A program made the position numbers and the translations under genes. Shown one piece after another: positions 35,728-43,642 of a stretch of 64,000 bases of DNA. Numbering within the stretch: position 1 is the first letter of the stretch; each line of letters begins with the position of its first letter. The notes under the pieces are model-generated. The model ran no database searches and was not told the origin of the DNA. It was given only the letters and a program-made list of their open reading frames with translations. Source of the DNA: Paludibacteraceae bacterium (GTDB lineage: Bacteria; Bacteroidota; Bacteroidia; Bacteroidales; Paludibacteraceae); the NCBI GenBank assembly GCA_017559385.1, contig JAFYSK010000036.1, forward strand, positions 18,364-82,363. The letters are read 5' to 3'.

Positions 35728-37014
35728 TTAGTCTTTCTTCACAGGAGTTTTTGGGAAGATCACCCAGAAGGCCAAAGCAACTACCAAAGCAAAGCCTGCA
35801 AAGATATACCAGCTAATCTGCCAACCTTGCCATACTGCCATTGCACCAGCGTCCACAACTTCCTTTGCATTAACAAAATGATTCACAATCGCTTGAGCTG
35901 CCAATGTTCCGATAGTTGCACCAAAACCGTTGGTCATCATCACAAACAAGCCTTGTGCACTTGAACGTTGACTTGGATCTGTCTCTTGATCTACGTAGAG
36001 CGAACCTGAGATATTGAAGAAATCAAATGCAAAACCATAAACAATGCAACTCAATACAAACAAGATCACACCTGGCATACCAGGATCGCCTGCACCGAAG
36101 AAGCCAAAACGCAATACCCATGCTAACATCGCCATCAGCATCACTGATTTGATACCAAACTTCTTCAAGAAGAATGGAATAAACAAGATACACAAGGCCT
36201 CACAGATTTGCGAAATAGAGATCAACATGTTCGCATGCTCTACACCAAAAGTGCCTGCAAACTCTTTAATCGCACCAAAACTTGTAATAAATGGATTTGC
36301 ATAAGCATTAGTGATTTGCAAACACATACCTAGCAACATTGAGAACACAAAGAATATCGCCATTTTCTTTTGTTTGAACAACGCAAAAGACTCCAATCCC
36401 AATGCCTCAATCAGTGACTTATTCTCCACTTTACCCTTCACTGGGCATGCTGGCAAAGTCAAGGAATACAACGCTAACAAAATGCTCAAGCCACCACTAA
36501 CGAGGAACTGATTTGGAGTTGCTTGGAAACCGCACAAATCCACCACCCACATAGTCACAATAAAACCTACTGTTCCCAACACTCGAATTGGAGGGAAGGC
36601 TTTCACTGTATCCATATTAGCTTGTGTTAATGCGGTGTAAGCCACTGAGTTACTCAAAGCCAAAGTTGGCATAAAGAACGCCACAGAAGCTGTGTATAGT
36701 GAGAATAATGTAGCAAATTGTACACCATCACCTGCCATCAATGCATATGCATATGCACCTGTAGCAATCATAAAGCTACCAGCCAAAGCATGACAGAGGC
36801 TCAATGCTTTTTGTGCAGGAATCCAACGGTCTGCCACAATACCCATGATTGCAGGCATAAACAGACTCACGATACCTTGAATTGAATAGAACCAACCAAT
36901 ATTAGTTGCCATACCATGCGTAGCAAGGTAGGTTCCCATTGATGTTAAATACGCTCCCCAAACTGCAAATTCGAGGAAGTTCATGACGGTCAAACGAAAC
37001 TTAATGTTCTTCAT
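35728..37014 (-). CDS. Nucleoside:proton symporter, NupG/XapB-like MFS permease
   Basis: 428 residues with 12 hydrophobic segments. The start MKNIKFRLTVMNFLEFAVWGAYLTSMG and the ADRWIPAQKAL loop between helices 2 and 3 are characteristic of the NHS nucleoside:H+ symporters. It would import ribo- and deoxyribonucleosides across the inner membrane. No nucleoside hydrolase or phosphorylase is adjacent. It follows prfC after a 71-bp spacer made of 9-bp repeats, with no promoter between, so read-through from prfC is likely. Confidence 0.86.
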   Translation of the reverse strand: MKNIKFRLTVMNFLEFAVWGAYLTSMGTYLATHGMATNIGWFYSIQGIVSLFMPAIMGIVADRWIPAQKALSLCHALAGSFMIATGAYAYALMAGDGVQFATLFSLYTASVAFFMPTLALSNSVAYTALTQANMDTVKAFPPIRVLGTVGFIVTMWVVDLCGFQATPNQFLVSGGLSILLALYSLTLPACPVKGKVENKSLIEALGLESFALFKQKKMAIFFVFSMLLGMCLQITNAYANPFITSFGAIKEFAGTFGVEHANMLISISQICEALCILFIPFFLKKFGIKSVMLMAMLAWVLRFGFFGAGDPGMPGVILFVLSCIVYGFAFDFFNISGSLYVDQETDPSQRSSAQGLFVMMTNGFGATIGTLAAQAIVNHFVNAKEVVDAGAMAVWQGWQISWYIFAGFALVVALAFWVIFPKTPVKKD

Positions 37015-37023
37015 ATTCTGTAT

Positions 37024-37077
37024 GTTTTAGAGGTTTTAAAAGTTTTAGAGGTTTTAGAAGTTTTAGGGGTTTTCAAC
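37024..37077. repeat. 9-bp tandem array between the permease and prfC
   Basis: Six 9-bp units: GTTTTAGAG, GTTTTAAAA, GTTTTAGAG, GTTTTAGAA, GTTTTAGGG, GTTTTCAAC. The same consensus recurs on the other side of prfC. Confidence 0.8.
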
Positions 37078-37085
37078 TGCGAAGT

Positions 37086-38672
37086 TTAAAACTCGCTGGT
37101 AAAGTGGAACTTGATATTCTTATAGTCATTTTGTGCCATTTGCAGAACATACCCACTATCTGCCATAAACACATCTCGTCCTTCTTTATCCTTAGCCATA
37201 TACTGAGCCTTGCGTTTCTTGAACATATCCAACTCTGCTGCATCATCTGACTCTATCCAACAAGCTTTAAACATCTGTAATGGTTCCCAGCGACATTTAG
37301 CCTGATACTCATGTTCCAAACGGTGTTGAATAACCTCAAACTGCAATTGACCTACAGTACCAACAATCTTGCGACCATTAAACTGGCTAATAAACAGCTG
37401 GGCCACACCTTCATCCATTAGTTGACTGACACCCTTATCCAATTGTTTTTGTTTCATAGGATCAGCATTCTCTATGTATTTAAACATCTCAGGAGAGAAG
37501 GATGGTAAGCCTTTGAAATGCAAGTATTCGCCTGCAGTTAATGTATCTCCAATCTTGAAGTTACCTGTATCTGGCAAACCCACTATATCACCTGCATATG
37601 CTTCATCCACAGTTTCCTTACGCTGAGCCATAAAGCATGTGGGAGCAGAGAAACGCATCTGACGATTCTCACGCACATGTTTATAATAGGTATTACGGAC
37701 AAACTTACCACTACAAATCTTGAAGAAGGCTATACATGAACGATGGTTGGGATCCATATTAGCATGTATCTTAAAACAGAAAGCTGTGAAGCCATCTTCC
37801 ATTGGTTCCACCTTACGCTCTACTGCTTCGACTGGTCGTGGAGATGGAGCTATCTGTACAAAACACTCCAGCAACTCCTTCACTCCAAATGTGTTCAGAG
37901 CAGAACCAAAGAACACTGGGGCTAGGTCACCGGCCAAATAGTCTTCACGATTAAATGGGTTATATACACCCTCAATCATCTCTAGGTCTTCTTGTAGTTT
38001 AAGCGCATCTTGATCTCCTACCAACTGAGCTATCTGAGGATCATTAACATCCTCAAAGCGCAGTGACTCAGTCACTTGAGTCTTGTTGGGAGTATAAAGA
38101 TCTAATGTTGATTGGAAGATATTATACACTCCTTTAAAGCGTTCGCCACTGTTGATAGGCCATGATAATGGGCGTACATGTATGCCAAGCTCGCTTTCTA
38201 CTTCATCCATCAAATCAAAAGGATCTTTACCTTCACGGTCCATCTTATTGACAAACACCATCACAGGAGTCTTACGCATACGGCAAACCTGCATCAAACG
38301 ACGGGTTTGGGTCTCAACACCCTTGGCTGAGTCTATGACAATAACTACCGAATCTACGGCTGTTAGAGTACGGAATGTATCTTCAGCAAAGTCTTGGTGA
38401 CCGGGTGTATCTAGGATATTGATATGATAGTTATTATAGTCAAAACCCATCACAGAGGTTGCTACTGAGATTCCGCGTTGTTTCTCTATCTCCATCCAGT
38501 CTGATGTAGCAGTCTTACGAATCTTATTGGATTTAACTGCGCCTGCCACATGGATAGCTCCTCCATATAGAAGAAGCTTCTCAGTTAATGTTGTCTTACC
38601 CGCATCAGGGTGAGAGATAATCGCAAAGGTTCTGCGACGAAGGATTTCCTGTTGTTCTGCGTTACTTAGCAT
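37086..38672 (-). CDS. prfC: Peptide chain release factor 3
   Basis: GTPase that removes RF1/RF2 from the ribosome after peptide release. 528 residues: the G domain has [16 protein letters not shown] (P-loop), RGISVATSV (switch I), [13 protein letters not shown] and [10 protein letters not shown]; domains II-III follow, with [16 protein letters not shown] near the end. The length matches E. coli RF3. It starts 70 bp after its promoter, and that leader is almost wholly 9-bp repeats. Confidence 0.96.
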   Translation of the reverse strand: MLSNAEQQEILRRRTFAIISHPDAGKTTLTEKLLLYGGAIHVAGAVKSNKIRKTATSDWMEIEKQRGISVATSVMGFDYNNYHINILDTPGHQDFAEDTFRTLTAVDSVVIVIDSAKGVETQTRRLMQVCRMRKTPVMVFVNKMDREGKDPFDLMDEVESELGIHVRPLSWPINSGERFKGVYNIFQSTLDLYTPNKTQVTESLRFEDVNDPQIAQLVGDQDALKLQEDLEMIEGVYNPFNREDYLAGDLAPVFFGSALNTFGVKELLECFVQIAPSPRPVEAVERKVEPMEDGFTAFCFKIHANMDPNHRSCIAFFKICSGKFVRNTYYKHVRENRQMRFSAPTCFMAQRKETVDEAYAGDIVGLPDTGNFKIGDTLTAGEYLHFKGLPSFSPEMFKYIENADPMKQKQLDKGVSQLMDEGVAQLFISQFNGRKIVGTVGQLQFEVIQHRLEHEYQAKCRWEPLQMFKACWIESDDAAELDMFKKRKAQYMAKDKEGRDVFMADSGYVLQMAQNDYKNIKFHFTSEF

Positions 38673-38684
38673 TCGTTATATGAA

Positions 38685-38729
38685 GTTTTAAGAGTTTTAG
38701 AAGTTTTAGAAGTTTCTAATGTTCTAATT
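38685..38729. repeat. 9-bp tandem array in the prfC leader
   Basis: Five units: GTTTTAAGA, GTTTTAGAA twice, GTTTCTAAT, GTTCTAATT. They sit between the prfC promoter and ATG, so they are transcribed. Confidence 0.78.
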
Positions 38730-38742
38730 CTAAAAAAGCCTG

Positions 38743-38773
38743 CAAAGGTACGAAAAATTTGCGAAACTTGCAA
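38743..38773 (-). promoter_or_regulatory. Promoter for prfC
   Basis: Reverse strand TTG (38771-38773), 20 bp, TACCTTTG (38743-38750). Confidence 0.83.
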
Positions 38774-38782
38774 ATTTTTTTT

Positions 38783-38810
38783 GTTTAGAGTTTAGTGTTT
38801 AGTGTTTAGA
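38783..38810. repeat. 7-bp tandem array between prfC and ridA promoters
   Basis: Four units: GTTTAGA, GTTTAGT, GTTTAGT, GTTTAGA. It lies just upstream of the ridA -33 element. Confidence 0.75.
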
Positions 38811-38820
38811 GGAGATATAT

Positions 38821-38851
38821 TTGCATAATTAAAAAAAAAGTATTAACTTTG
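38821..38851 (+). promoter_or_regulatory. Promoter for ridA-DUF456-HAD
   Basis: TTG at 38821-38823 (TTTGCATAATT), 20 bp, TAACTTTG at 38844-38851, 25 bp from the ATG. Confidence 0.84.
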
Positions 38852-38876
38852 CAGCACATTTAAACATTATTATTTT

Positions 38877-39254
38877 ATGAAAGAGATTATTTCTACCACC
38901 AATGCACCTGCAGCTATCGGTGCTTACAGTCAAGCAGTAGTAGCCAATGGCATGTTATTTGCCAGTGGACAATTGGGTATTGATCCTGCAACAGGTGAAT
39001 TTGCAGGTACAGACTTCCGCAGCCAGGCTGAGCAAGCTGTCAAGAATGTAGCAGCTATCCTTCAGGCAGCAGGCACAGATGCTAGTCATGTGGTTAAGAC
39101 TACTGTATTCTTGACTGATATGGCTAATTTCGCTGTATTAAACGAGGTTTACTCTACTCTCTTCAATGCTCCATTCCCAGCTCGTTCTGCTGTTGCTGTA
39201 GCTGCATTACCTAAAGGAGGACTCGTTGAAATCGAGATTTTAGCAGTTCTTTAA
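38877..39254 (+). CDS. ridA: RidA family enamine/imine deaminase
   Basis: Hydrolyses reactive 2-aminoacrylate and related imines made by PLP enzymes, protecting the cell. The 125 residues carry the family marks APAAIGAYSQAV, FASGQLGIDP, the substrate arginine in PARSAVAVAALPKG and EIEILAVL at the end. The length is typical. It is the first of three forward genes, with 10 nt before the DUF456 gene. Confidence 0.93.
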   Translation: MKEIISTTNAPAAIGAYSQAVVANGMLFASGQLGIDPATGEFAGTDFRSQAEQAVKNVAAILQAAGTDASHVVKTTVFLTDMANFAVLNEVYSTLFNAPFPARSAVAVAALPKGGLVEIEILAVL

Positions 39255-39264
39255 TACCATAAAC

Positions 39265-39816
39265 ATGGATATTGTTCTAATTGTCTTAGGGGCCATTTGC
39301 CTCCTAGTTGGTATTGCTGGTTGCATACTTCCTGTTTTGCCGGGTGTACCATTGGCATATGCTGGACTAGTGCTACTACATTTCACAGAAAAAGTAGATT
39401 TCTCCTGGCAGTTCCTCACCATTTGGGCTGTTGTTACTATTGTTGTACAAGTGCTTGATTATTTTATTCCTGCATGGGGAACAAAGAAGTTTGGAGGCAG
39501 TAAATGGGGTGTATGGGGAAGTACTATTGGTATGTTCGTCGGACTAGCTATGGGACCATTAGGCATTATCATAGGACCATTCATTGGTGCCGTTGTTGGT
39601 GAACTAATGTACTTTAACAGACAGCCTAAGACTACTGAGATACAAATACATTTTGATGTACAACAACCTAGCCCAGAGCAACAATCCAGCAACTCTAATC
39701 TACGCAAGGCACTCAGAGCAGGCTTTGGTTCATTCATTGGATTACTAGCTGGTACTTTGCTTAAGATAGTTTGTTGCACATGGATGGCTGTGGAGTTCGT
39801 GAAAGTGCTAGTGTAA
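39265..39816 (+). CDS. DUF456 membrane protein
   Basis: 183 residues with five hydrophobic segments. The first loop GCILPVLPGVPLAYAGL and the glycine-rich GMFVGLAMGPLGIIIGPFIGAVVGE pair are characteristic of DUF456, an inner-membrane family of unknown role. A hydrophilic insert (about 120-148) with PSPEQQSSNSN precedes the last helix. The last codons and stop (GTGTAA) are the first unit of a 7-bp repeat, GTGTAAA/GTGTAGA/GTGTAAA (39811-39831), which continues into the spacer before the next gene. Confidence 0.82.
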   Translation: MDIVLIVLGAICLLVGIAGCILPVLPGVPLAYAGLVLLHFTEKVDFSWQFLTIWAVVTIVVQVLDYFIPAWGTKKFGGSKWGVWGSTIGMFVGLAMGPLGIIIGPFIGAVVGELMYFNRQPKTTEIQIHFDVQQPSPEQQSSNSNLRKALRAGFGSFIGLLAGTLLKIVCCTWMAVEFVKVLV

Positions 39817-39841
39817 AGTGTAGAGTGTAAAGGCAAAGAAA

Positions 39842-40672
39842 ATGAAAGAGAAAAGTTTGCCCGTAGTGGCGATGGTATATGACTTTGATGGTACCTTGGC
39901 TCCTGGTAACATGCAGGAGTTTGGACTATTGAAGGCTCTTGGATACGACAATCCAGGTAACTTCTGGGATCTTTGCGATAAACTTGCTAAAACCAATGAT
40001 GCAGGTAGTATTGCCGTAGTAATGTATGCCTTGCAAGCAGAGGCTAAGCGAGTTGGTATACCCCTTACACGAAAGCGCCTTAAAGAATATGGGCAACAAG
40101 TAAGTTTCTTCCCTGGCGTTCTAGATTGGTTTGATAAAATCAACGCCTATGCAGCAGAAATAGGTGTACAAGTCAAACACTATATAAATAGTTCCGGAGT
40201 CAAGGAGATGGTAGAAGGTTGTGCTATTGCTAAGCACTTTGAAAAGATATATGCATGTACTTACCTATATGATACCCAAGGAGAAGCATGTTGGCCTGCA
40301 CTAGTAGTGGACTATACCAAAAAGACTCAGTTCCTATTCAAAATAAGCAAAGGGGTATTAGAAGTAAGCGACCGAGTTAGGGTTAATGAATACATGCCTG
40401 AAGATGAGCGACCTGTGCCTTTTGATAGGATGATTTACTTTGGTGATGGAGAAACAGATGTGCCATGCATGCGAACAGTTAAGTCTGAAGGAGGATATAG
40501 TTTTGCTGTCTATGGTAATGAGAAAAAACGAGATGTAGCTCAGCAATTACTATCTGAAGGCCGTGTTAACTTTGCTTGCGAAGCAGACTATACCGAGGAT
40601 GGCGAAATTATGAATATTGTTCGCCACATCCTAGACAAGGTTAAAGCTGATTATGCTTTGAGCATCGTTTAG
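39842..40672 (+). CDS. HAD-superfamily hydrolase
   Basis: 276 residues. Motif I is YDFDGTLAPG (about 13-22); a helical cap follows, then a motif II serine in YINSSG, a lysine in YTKKTQF, and motif IV YFGDGETDVPCM. This arrangement resembles phosphoserine phosphatase-like HAD enzymes, but the cap is not one I can match to a substrate. Last gene of the ridA unit. Its terminator appears to lie inside the convergent purN gene. Confidence 0.82.
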   Translation: MKEKSLPVVAMVYDFDGTLAPGNMQEFGLLKALGYDNPGNFWDLCDKLAKTNDAGSIAVVMYALQAEAKRVGIPLTRKRLKEYGQQVSFFPGVLDWFDKINAYAAEIGVQVKHYINSSGVKEMVEGCAIAKHFEKIYACTYLYDTQGEACWPALVVDYTKKTQFLFKISKGVLEVSDRVRVNEYMPEDERPVPFDRMIYFGDGETDVPCMRTVKSEGGYSFAVYGNEKKRDVAQQLLSEGRVNFACEADYTEDGEIMNIVRHILDKVKADYALSIV

Positions 40673-40717
40673 AGAAAATCTTTATCAAGCCTAACGACAC
40701 AAACTATAGTTTAAGAG

Positions 40718-41260
40718 TTAATGCTTACATAAATCTCCTATCACTTGTGGTAGGAGTTTTTTTTCGGTTTGTTGTACGCGTTGGGCCAAACTATCTGGAG
40801 TATCATCTTGCATTACAGGCACCACAGATTGGGCTATAATACTACCACCATCTACCTCAGCACTCACATAATGAACCGTACAACCCGACTGTTGTTCACC
40901 AGCACTTACAACCGCTTTATGTACATGCATACCATACATACCCTTACCTCCAAACTTAGGAAGAAGTGATGGATGAATATTGATAATCTTCTTATCCCAC
41001 TTCTCACAAAACCATTGGGGTATAATAGCCAAGAAACCAGCTAATACAATCATCTGTATCTGATGCTCTGCTAATACTTGATCTATCTGCATCCAATCTT
41101 TTGACAATAAAGTACTGATTCCAGAGTCTTCAGCTCGCTCTCTTGCTTGACACACACGATTAACTACTACCAAAGAGATTTGGTAATCATAATACACTTG
41201 ATTATCTATCAGCGCTTGCAATGTAGTTCCTGTACCAGAAGCAAAAACCGCTATCTTCAT
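40718..41260 (-). CDS. purN: Phosphoribosylglycinamide formyltransferase
   Basis: Third step of purine synthesis: formyl transfer from 10-formyl-tetrahydrofolate to GAR. 180 residues with FASGTGTTLQALID (phosphate loop), VLAGFLAIIP, the catalytic Asn/His of INIHPSLLPKF, the GCTVHYVSAEVDGG stretch and an aspartate in QDDTPDSL. Slightly shorter than the E. coli enzyme. It lies 22 nt after the CotH gene. Its 3' end hosts the terminator of the opposing unit. Confidence 0.93.
   Translation of the reverse strand: MKIAVFASGTGTTLQALIDNQVYYDYQISLVVVNRVCQARERAEDSGISTLLSKDWMQIDQVLAEHQIQMIVLAGFLAIIPQWFCEKWDKKIINIHPSLLPKFGGKGMYGMHVHKAVVSAGEQQSGCTVHYVSAEVDGGSIIAQSVVPVMQDDTPDSLAQRVQQTEKKLLPQVIGDLCKH
40735..40764 (+). 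terminator. Forward terminator embedded in the purN coding end
   Basis: CTCCTA (40735-40740) pairs with TAGGAG (40751-40756), followed by eight T's. It would end the ridA-DUF456-HAD message 60-90 bp past its last stop, within the antisense of purN. Confidence 0.7.
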
Positions 41261-41282
41261 TTAATAAGCTATGTTTATATCA

Positions 41283-43016
41283 TCAAGGATGAACAAATAT
41301 TTTCTTTCCGTTCTCTATATATATACCCGATTTCACCGGAGTATTCACTGGTTGTCCTAATATATCAAAGGTTCTATTATCCACTGGACGATCTAGATCT
41401 TCGACACAGGTAGAAACATTATCTTTATAGAATTCACCATTATTTAGAAAAGCAAACCTTCGTTGTATCCAATCATAGATGAAATCCAATTCTTGCTGTA
41501 GGTTAAGCTCGTATCCACCTATATCCGAGTCTCTACTCCACTTCTCTTCCTCACGCGCTGCTGCACCACCACGCATAAAATGACTAATATACTGTTCATA
41601 ACGAGCATACAATGAATCTGGATTAAGATGCGTTTGATACAGCTCCCAATAACGATCTCGAACTGCTTTATTGTACTCGGGTATCTTTATCATTCGATCT
41701 AATACTTTTAGTAGATTCTGGGTACGCATGTCAATTTCTGGACCAAAGCCACTAGGATGTGGTTTTGCTGGATTATATCCTTGTCCTGCTGTACAATCCA
41801 AATCCCAAACTGCAATAGTTAACTTCTTATCAAGCTCTCCATCATAGCAAACCCAGAACATATTCTTTCCATTATTATCTTGAGCTACTAAAACATTGAT
41901 TAACAGGTAATAATCGATCAACACTGGTATATCAAAATATTCATCTAAGAAGAGTTTAAACTCTGCATCTGTACTATTCAATGCAAAATTAATAGCATTA
42001 TACAATATAGAATAATCTGTTGGATTCACATCCTCGAAATCAGGATACTTAGTCTCAAATCCACGATACACTTCTTGGGTGTTATCATAGTCTTTGATAT
42101 CATACATACTTGTTCCATCCCAAGAATCAGACTTCCACAAGTGGCCATGGAAGATATTCTGATCTTCGTCATGTTCAACGATCTGTGTTTGCTCTTGATC
42201 TATATTCTCAGTTAAGGAATATATACCGCGATATTCATCATTGAGAAAAACTTCTACGAACTGCCCTCTAACACTAGTCAGAGCATCTGGTGCTTGATCT
42301 ATATAATAAGGTTTACGAGCTATATCATTCCACAACTCATGCCCTACCTGATTACGACAACGAGATAAGTCAACTTGACCTGCATTTAGTATCCATTGGT
42401 TATGGGTTCGTAATCCAAAGAACTGGCGTTTTTGTTTCTTATCATTCTGGTTAAGGAATTTAATAGTATAATTTCGTTTGTGTTTATTCTTGCCATTGGT
42501 ACTACCTCCACGCCATTTGATTTTAGCGCGCATCTGCCGAAAAGCCATAGTGGTATCAGTAGATAGTATCATGACTGTACCTGGGGTATAATCATTGCCA
42601 AACTGTCCTTGCAGACGAACGATAGGAAGGTTAGTAAATGTAATCGGATAAGACATAGTAGAACCATCGTTAAAATGAGCTACTAATGGATATATTTTTC
42701 CGCCATAAATATCACTAAAAGTAATAGTATCATGTGCATGATAGATATCAGCACCTAGTTGGATAGAATCCCATTGCAAGGTATCTAGCATTAAGTTTCC
42801 ATCCACATTTTTTGTCCGATAAATGGTTTCCGACTGGATAACTGCATCAAAATCATACCCAAACAACGAATCTGGAATAGGACACATGAATGCTCCCTGT
42901 GCACTATTATAGAGTATATTGTGTCCATCTACCTTAAATTGCGCACGCACAATAGTTGGTAGTGACAGCAATAGCCACATCAAAAGTACAGATATGATTT
43001 GTTGTTGCAGTCTCAT
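41283..43016 (-). CDS. CotH kinase-like secreted protein with type IX sorting tail
   Basis: 577 residues. A signal peptide (about 1-25, ending IVRAQF), a beta-rich N-terminal part, then a CotH-type kinase fold (about 165-490) with KIKWRGGSTNG, a lysine-rich KHKRNYTIKF, YRGIYSLTENID and WDLDCTAGQGYNP. The end FDILGQPVNTPVKSGIYIENGKKIFV fits a type A type IX secretion signal, so it is probably exported to the surface. CotH proteins phosphorylate protein targets in spores and host contacts; the target here is unknown. It shares one base with the preceding gene. Confidence 0.85.
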   Translation of the reverse strand: MRLQQQIISVLLMWLLLSLPTIVRAQFKVDGHNILYNSAQGAFMCPIPDSLFGYDFDAVIQSETIYRTKNVDGNLMLDTLQWDSIQLGADIYHAHDTITFSDIYGGKIYPLVAHFNDGSTMSYPITFTNLPIVRLQGQFGNDYTPGTVMILSTDTTMAFRQMRAKIKWRGGSTNGKNKHKRNYTIKFLNQNDKKQKRQFFGLRTHNQWILNAGQVDLSRCRNQVGHELWNDIARKPYYIDQAPDALTSVRGQFVEVFLNDEYRGIYSLTENIDQEQTQIVEHDEDQNIFHGHLWKSDSWDGTSMYDIKDYDNTQEVYRGFETKYPDFEDVNPTDYSILYNAINFALNSTDAEFKLFLDEYFDIPVLIDYYLLINVLVAQDNNGKNMFWVCYDGELDKKLTIAVWDLDCTAGQGYNPAKPHPSGFGPEIDMRTQNLLKVLDRMIKIPEYNKAVRDRYWELYQTHLNPDSLYARYEQYISHFMRGGAAAREEEKWSRDSDIGGYELNLQQELDFIYDWIQRRFAFLNNGEFYKDNVSTCVEDLDRPVDNRTFDILGQPVNTPVKSGIYIENGKKIFVHP

Positions 43017-43471
43017 TATTGTTTGATAAAGCGCACTACCTGTGTTCCTATTTGCAGCAAGTATGTTCCCTCAGGAAGACCAGCTACAGCTATCTGATTG
43101 CCGTGATCAGTAAGTAGCATACGCCCCTGCAGATCAAACACACGCAAATCAGTAGGCTTAATACCATCAACATGGATAATATCGTGCGAAGGATTAGGAT
43201 AAATCATTATCGGTGTTGGCTGCAAGCTATCAAGATCAGTAGCAACATCTTCTACGAAGGTTATTTTACGAACATTACCGATAGTTTCTACAGCTAAGAC
43301 ATTACCTAATTTATCCACTAGGCGTATTTCATCATCCACAAAAATCAGTTTGCCTATCGTGGCTATATCCTGCGACGACTGTGCTCCCGAAGTAGATTCT
43401 AGGCGTATATTAACTGCAAGCATATGCATGCTACAGAGCATTGCAAAAACAAAAAATAAAAATGATCTCAT
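43016..43471 (-). CDS. Small secreted protein with type IX (Por) sorting domain
   Basis: 151 residues: a signal peptide (about 1-19), a short beta region (about 25-75) with KLIFVDDEIRLVDKLGNV, and a type A sorting domain for about the last 70, starting IMIYPNPSHDIIHVDG and ending GTYLLQIGTQVVRFIKQ. Nearly half the protein is the export signal. It precedes the CotH gene with a one-base overlap and may be its partner. No standard promoter is seen, so it may depend on pheT read-through. Confidence 0.82.
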   Translation of the reverse strand: MRSFLFFVFAMLCSMHMLAVNIRLESTSGAQSSQDIATIGKLIFVDDEIRLVDKLGNVLAVETIGNVRKITFVEDVATDLDSLQPTPIMIYPNPSHDIIHVDGIKPTDLRVFDLQGRMLLTDHGNQIAVAGLPEGTYLLQIGTQVVRFIKQ

Positions 43472-43505
43472 ACTCTTGATATCGTTTTTTCTATATTAAA
43501 TACTA

Positions 43506-43619
43506 TTAGTGTCCTCTGACAAAAACACCTTCTGCTTGATTATCAACAAAACAGCACTCATCCGAATGCTCTTCGGCGAATGCTGCTTGTTGCTCTTGTA
43601 TATACTCCTCGTAAGTCAT
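43506..43619 (-). CDS. Possible 37-residue protein after pheT
   Basis: A short frame ATG to TAA, 23 nt after the pheT stop: it starts MTYEEYIQEQQAAFAEEHSD and is followed by a CC pair and a FVDNQAEGVFVRG end. It is acidic, without a signal or membrane segment. Support is limited to its tight position in a reverse operon and a protein-like composition. It may be noise. Confidence 0.35.
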   Translation of the reverse strand: MTYEEYIQEQQAAFAEEHSDECCFVDNQAEGVFVRGH

Positions 43620-43642
43620 TGCGATTTACGATTTATAATATC

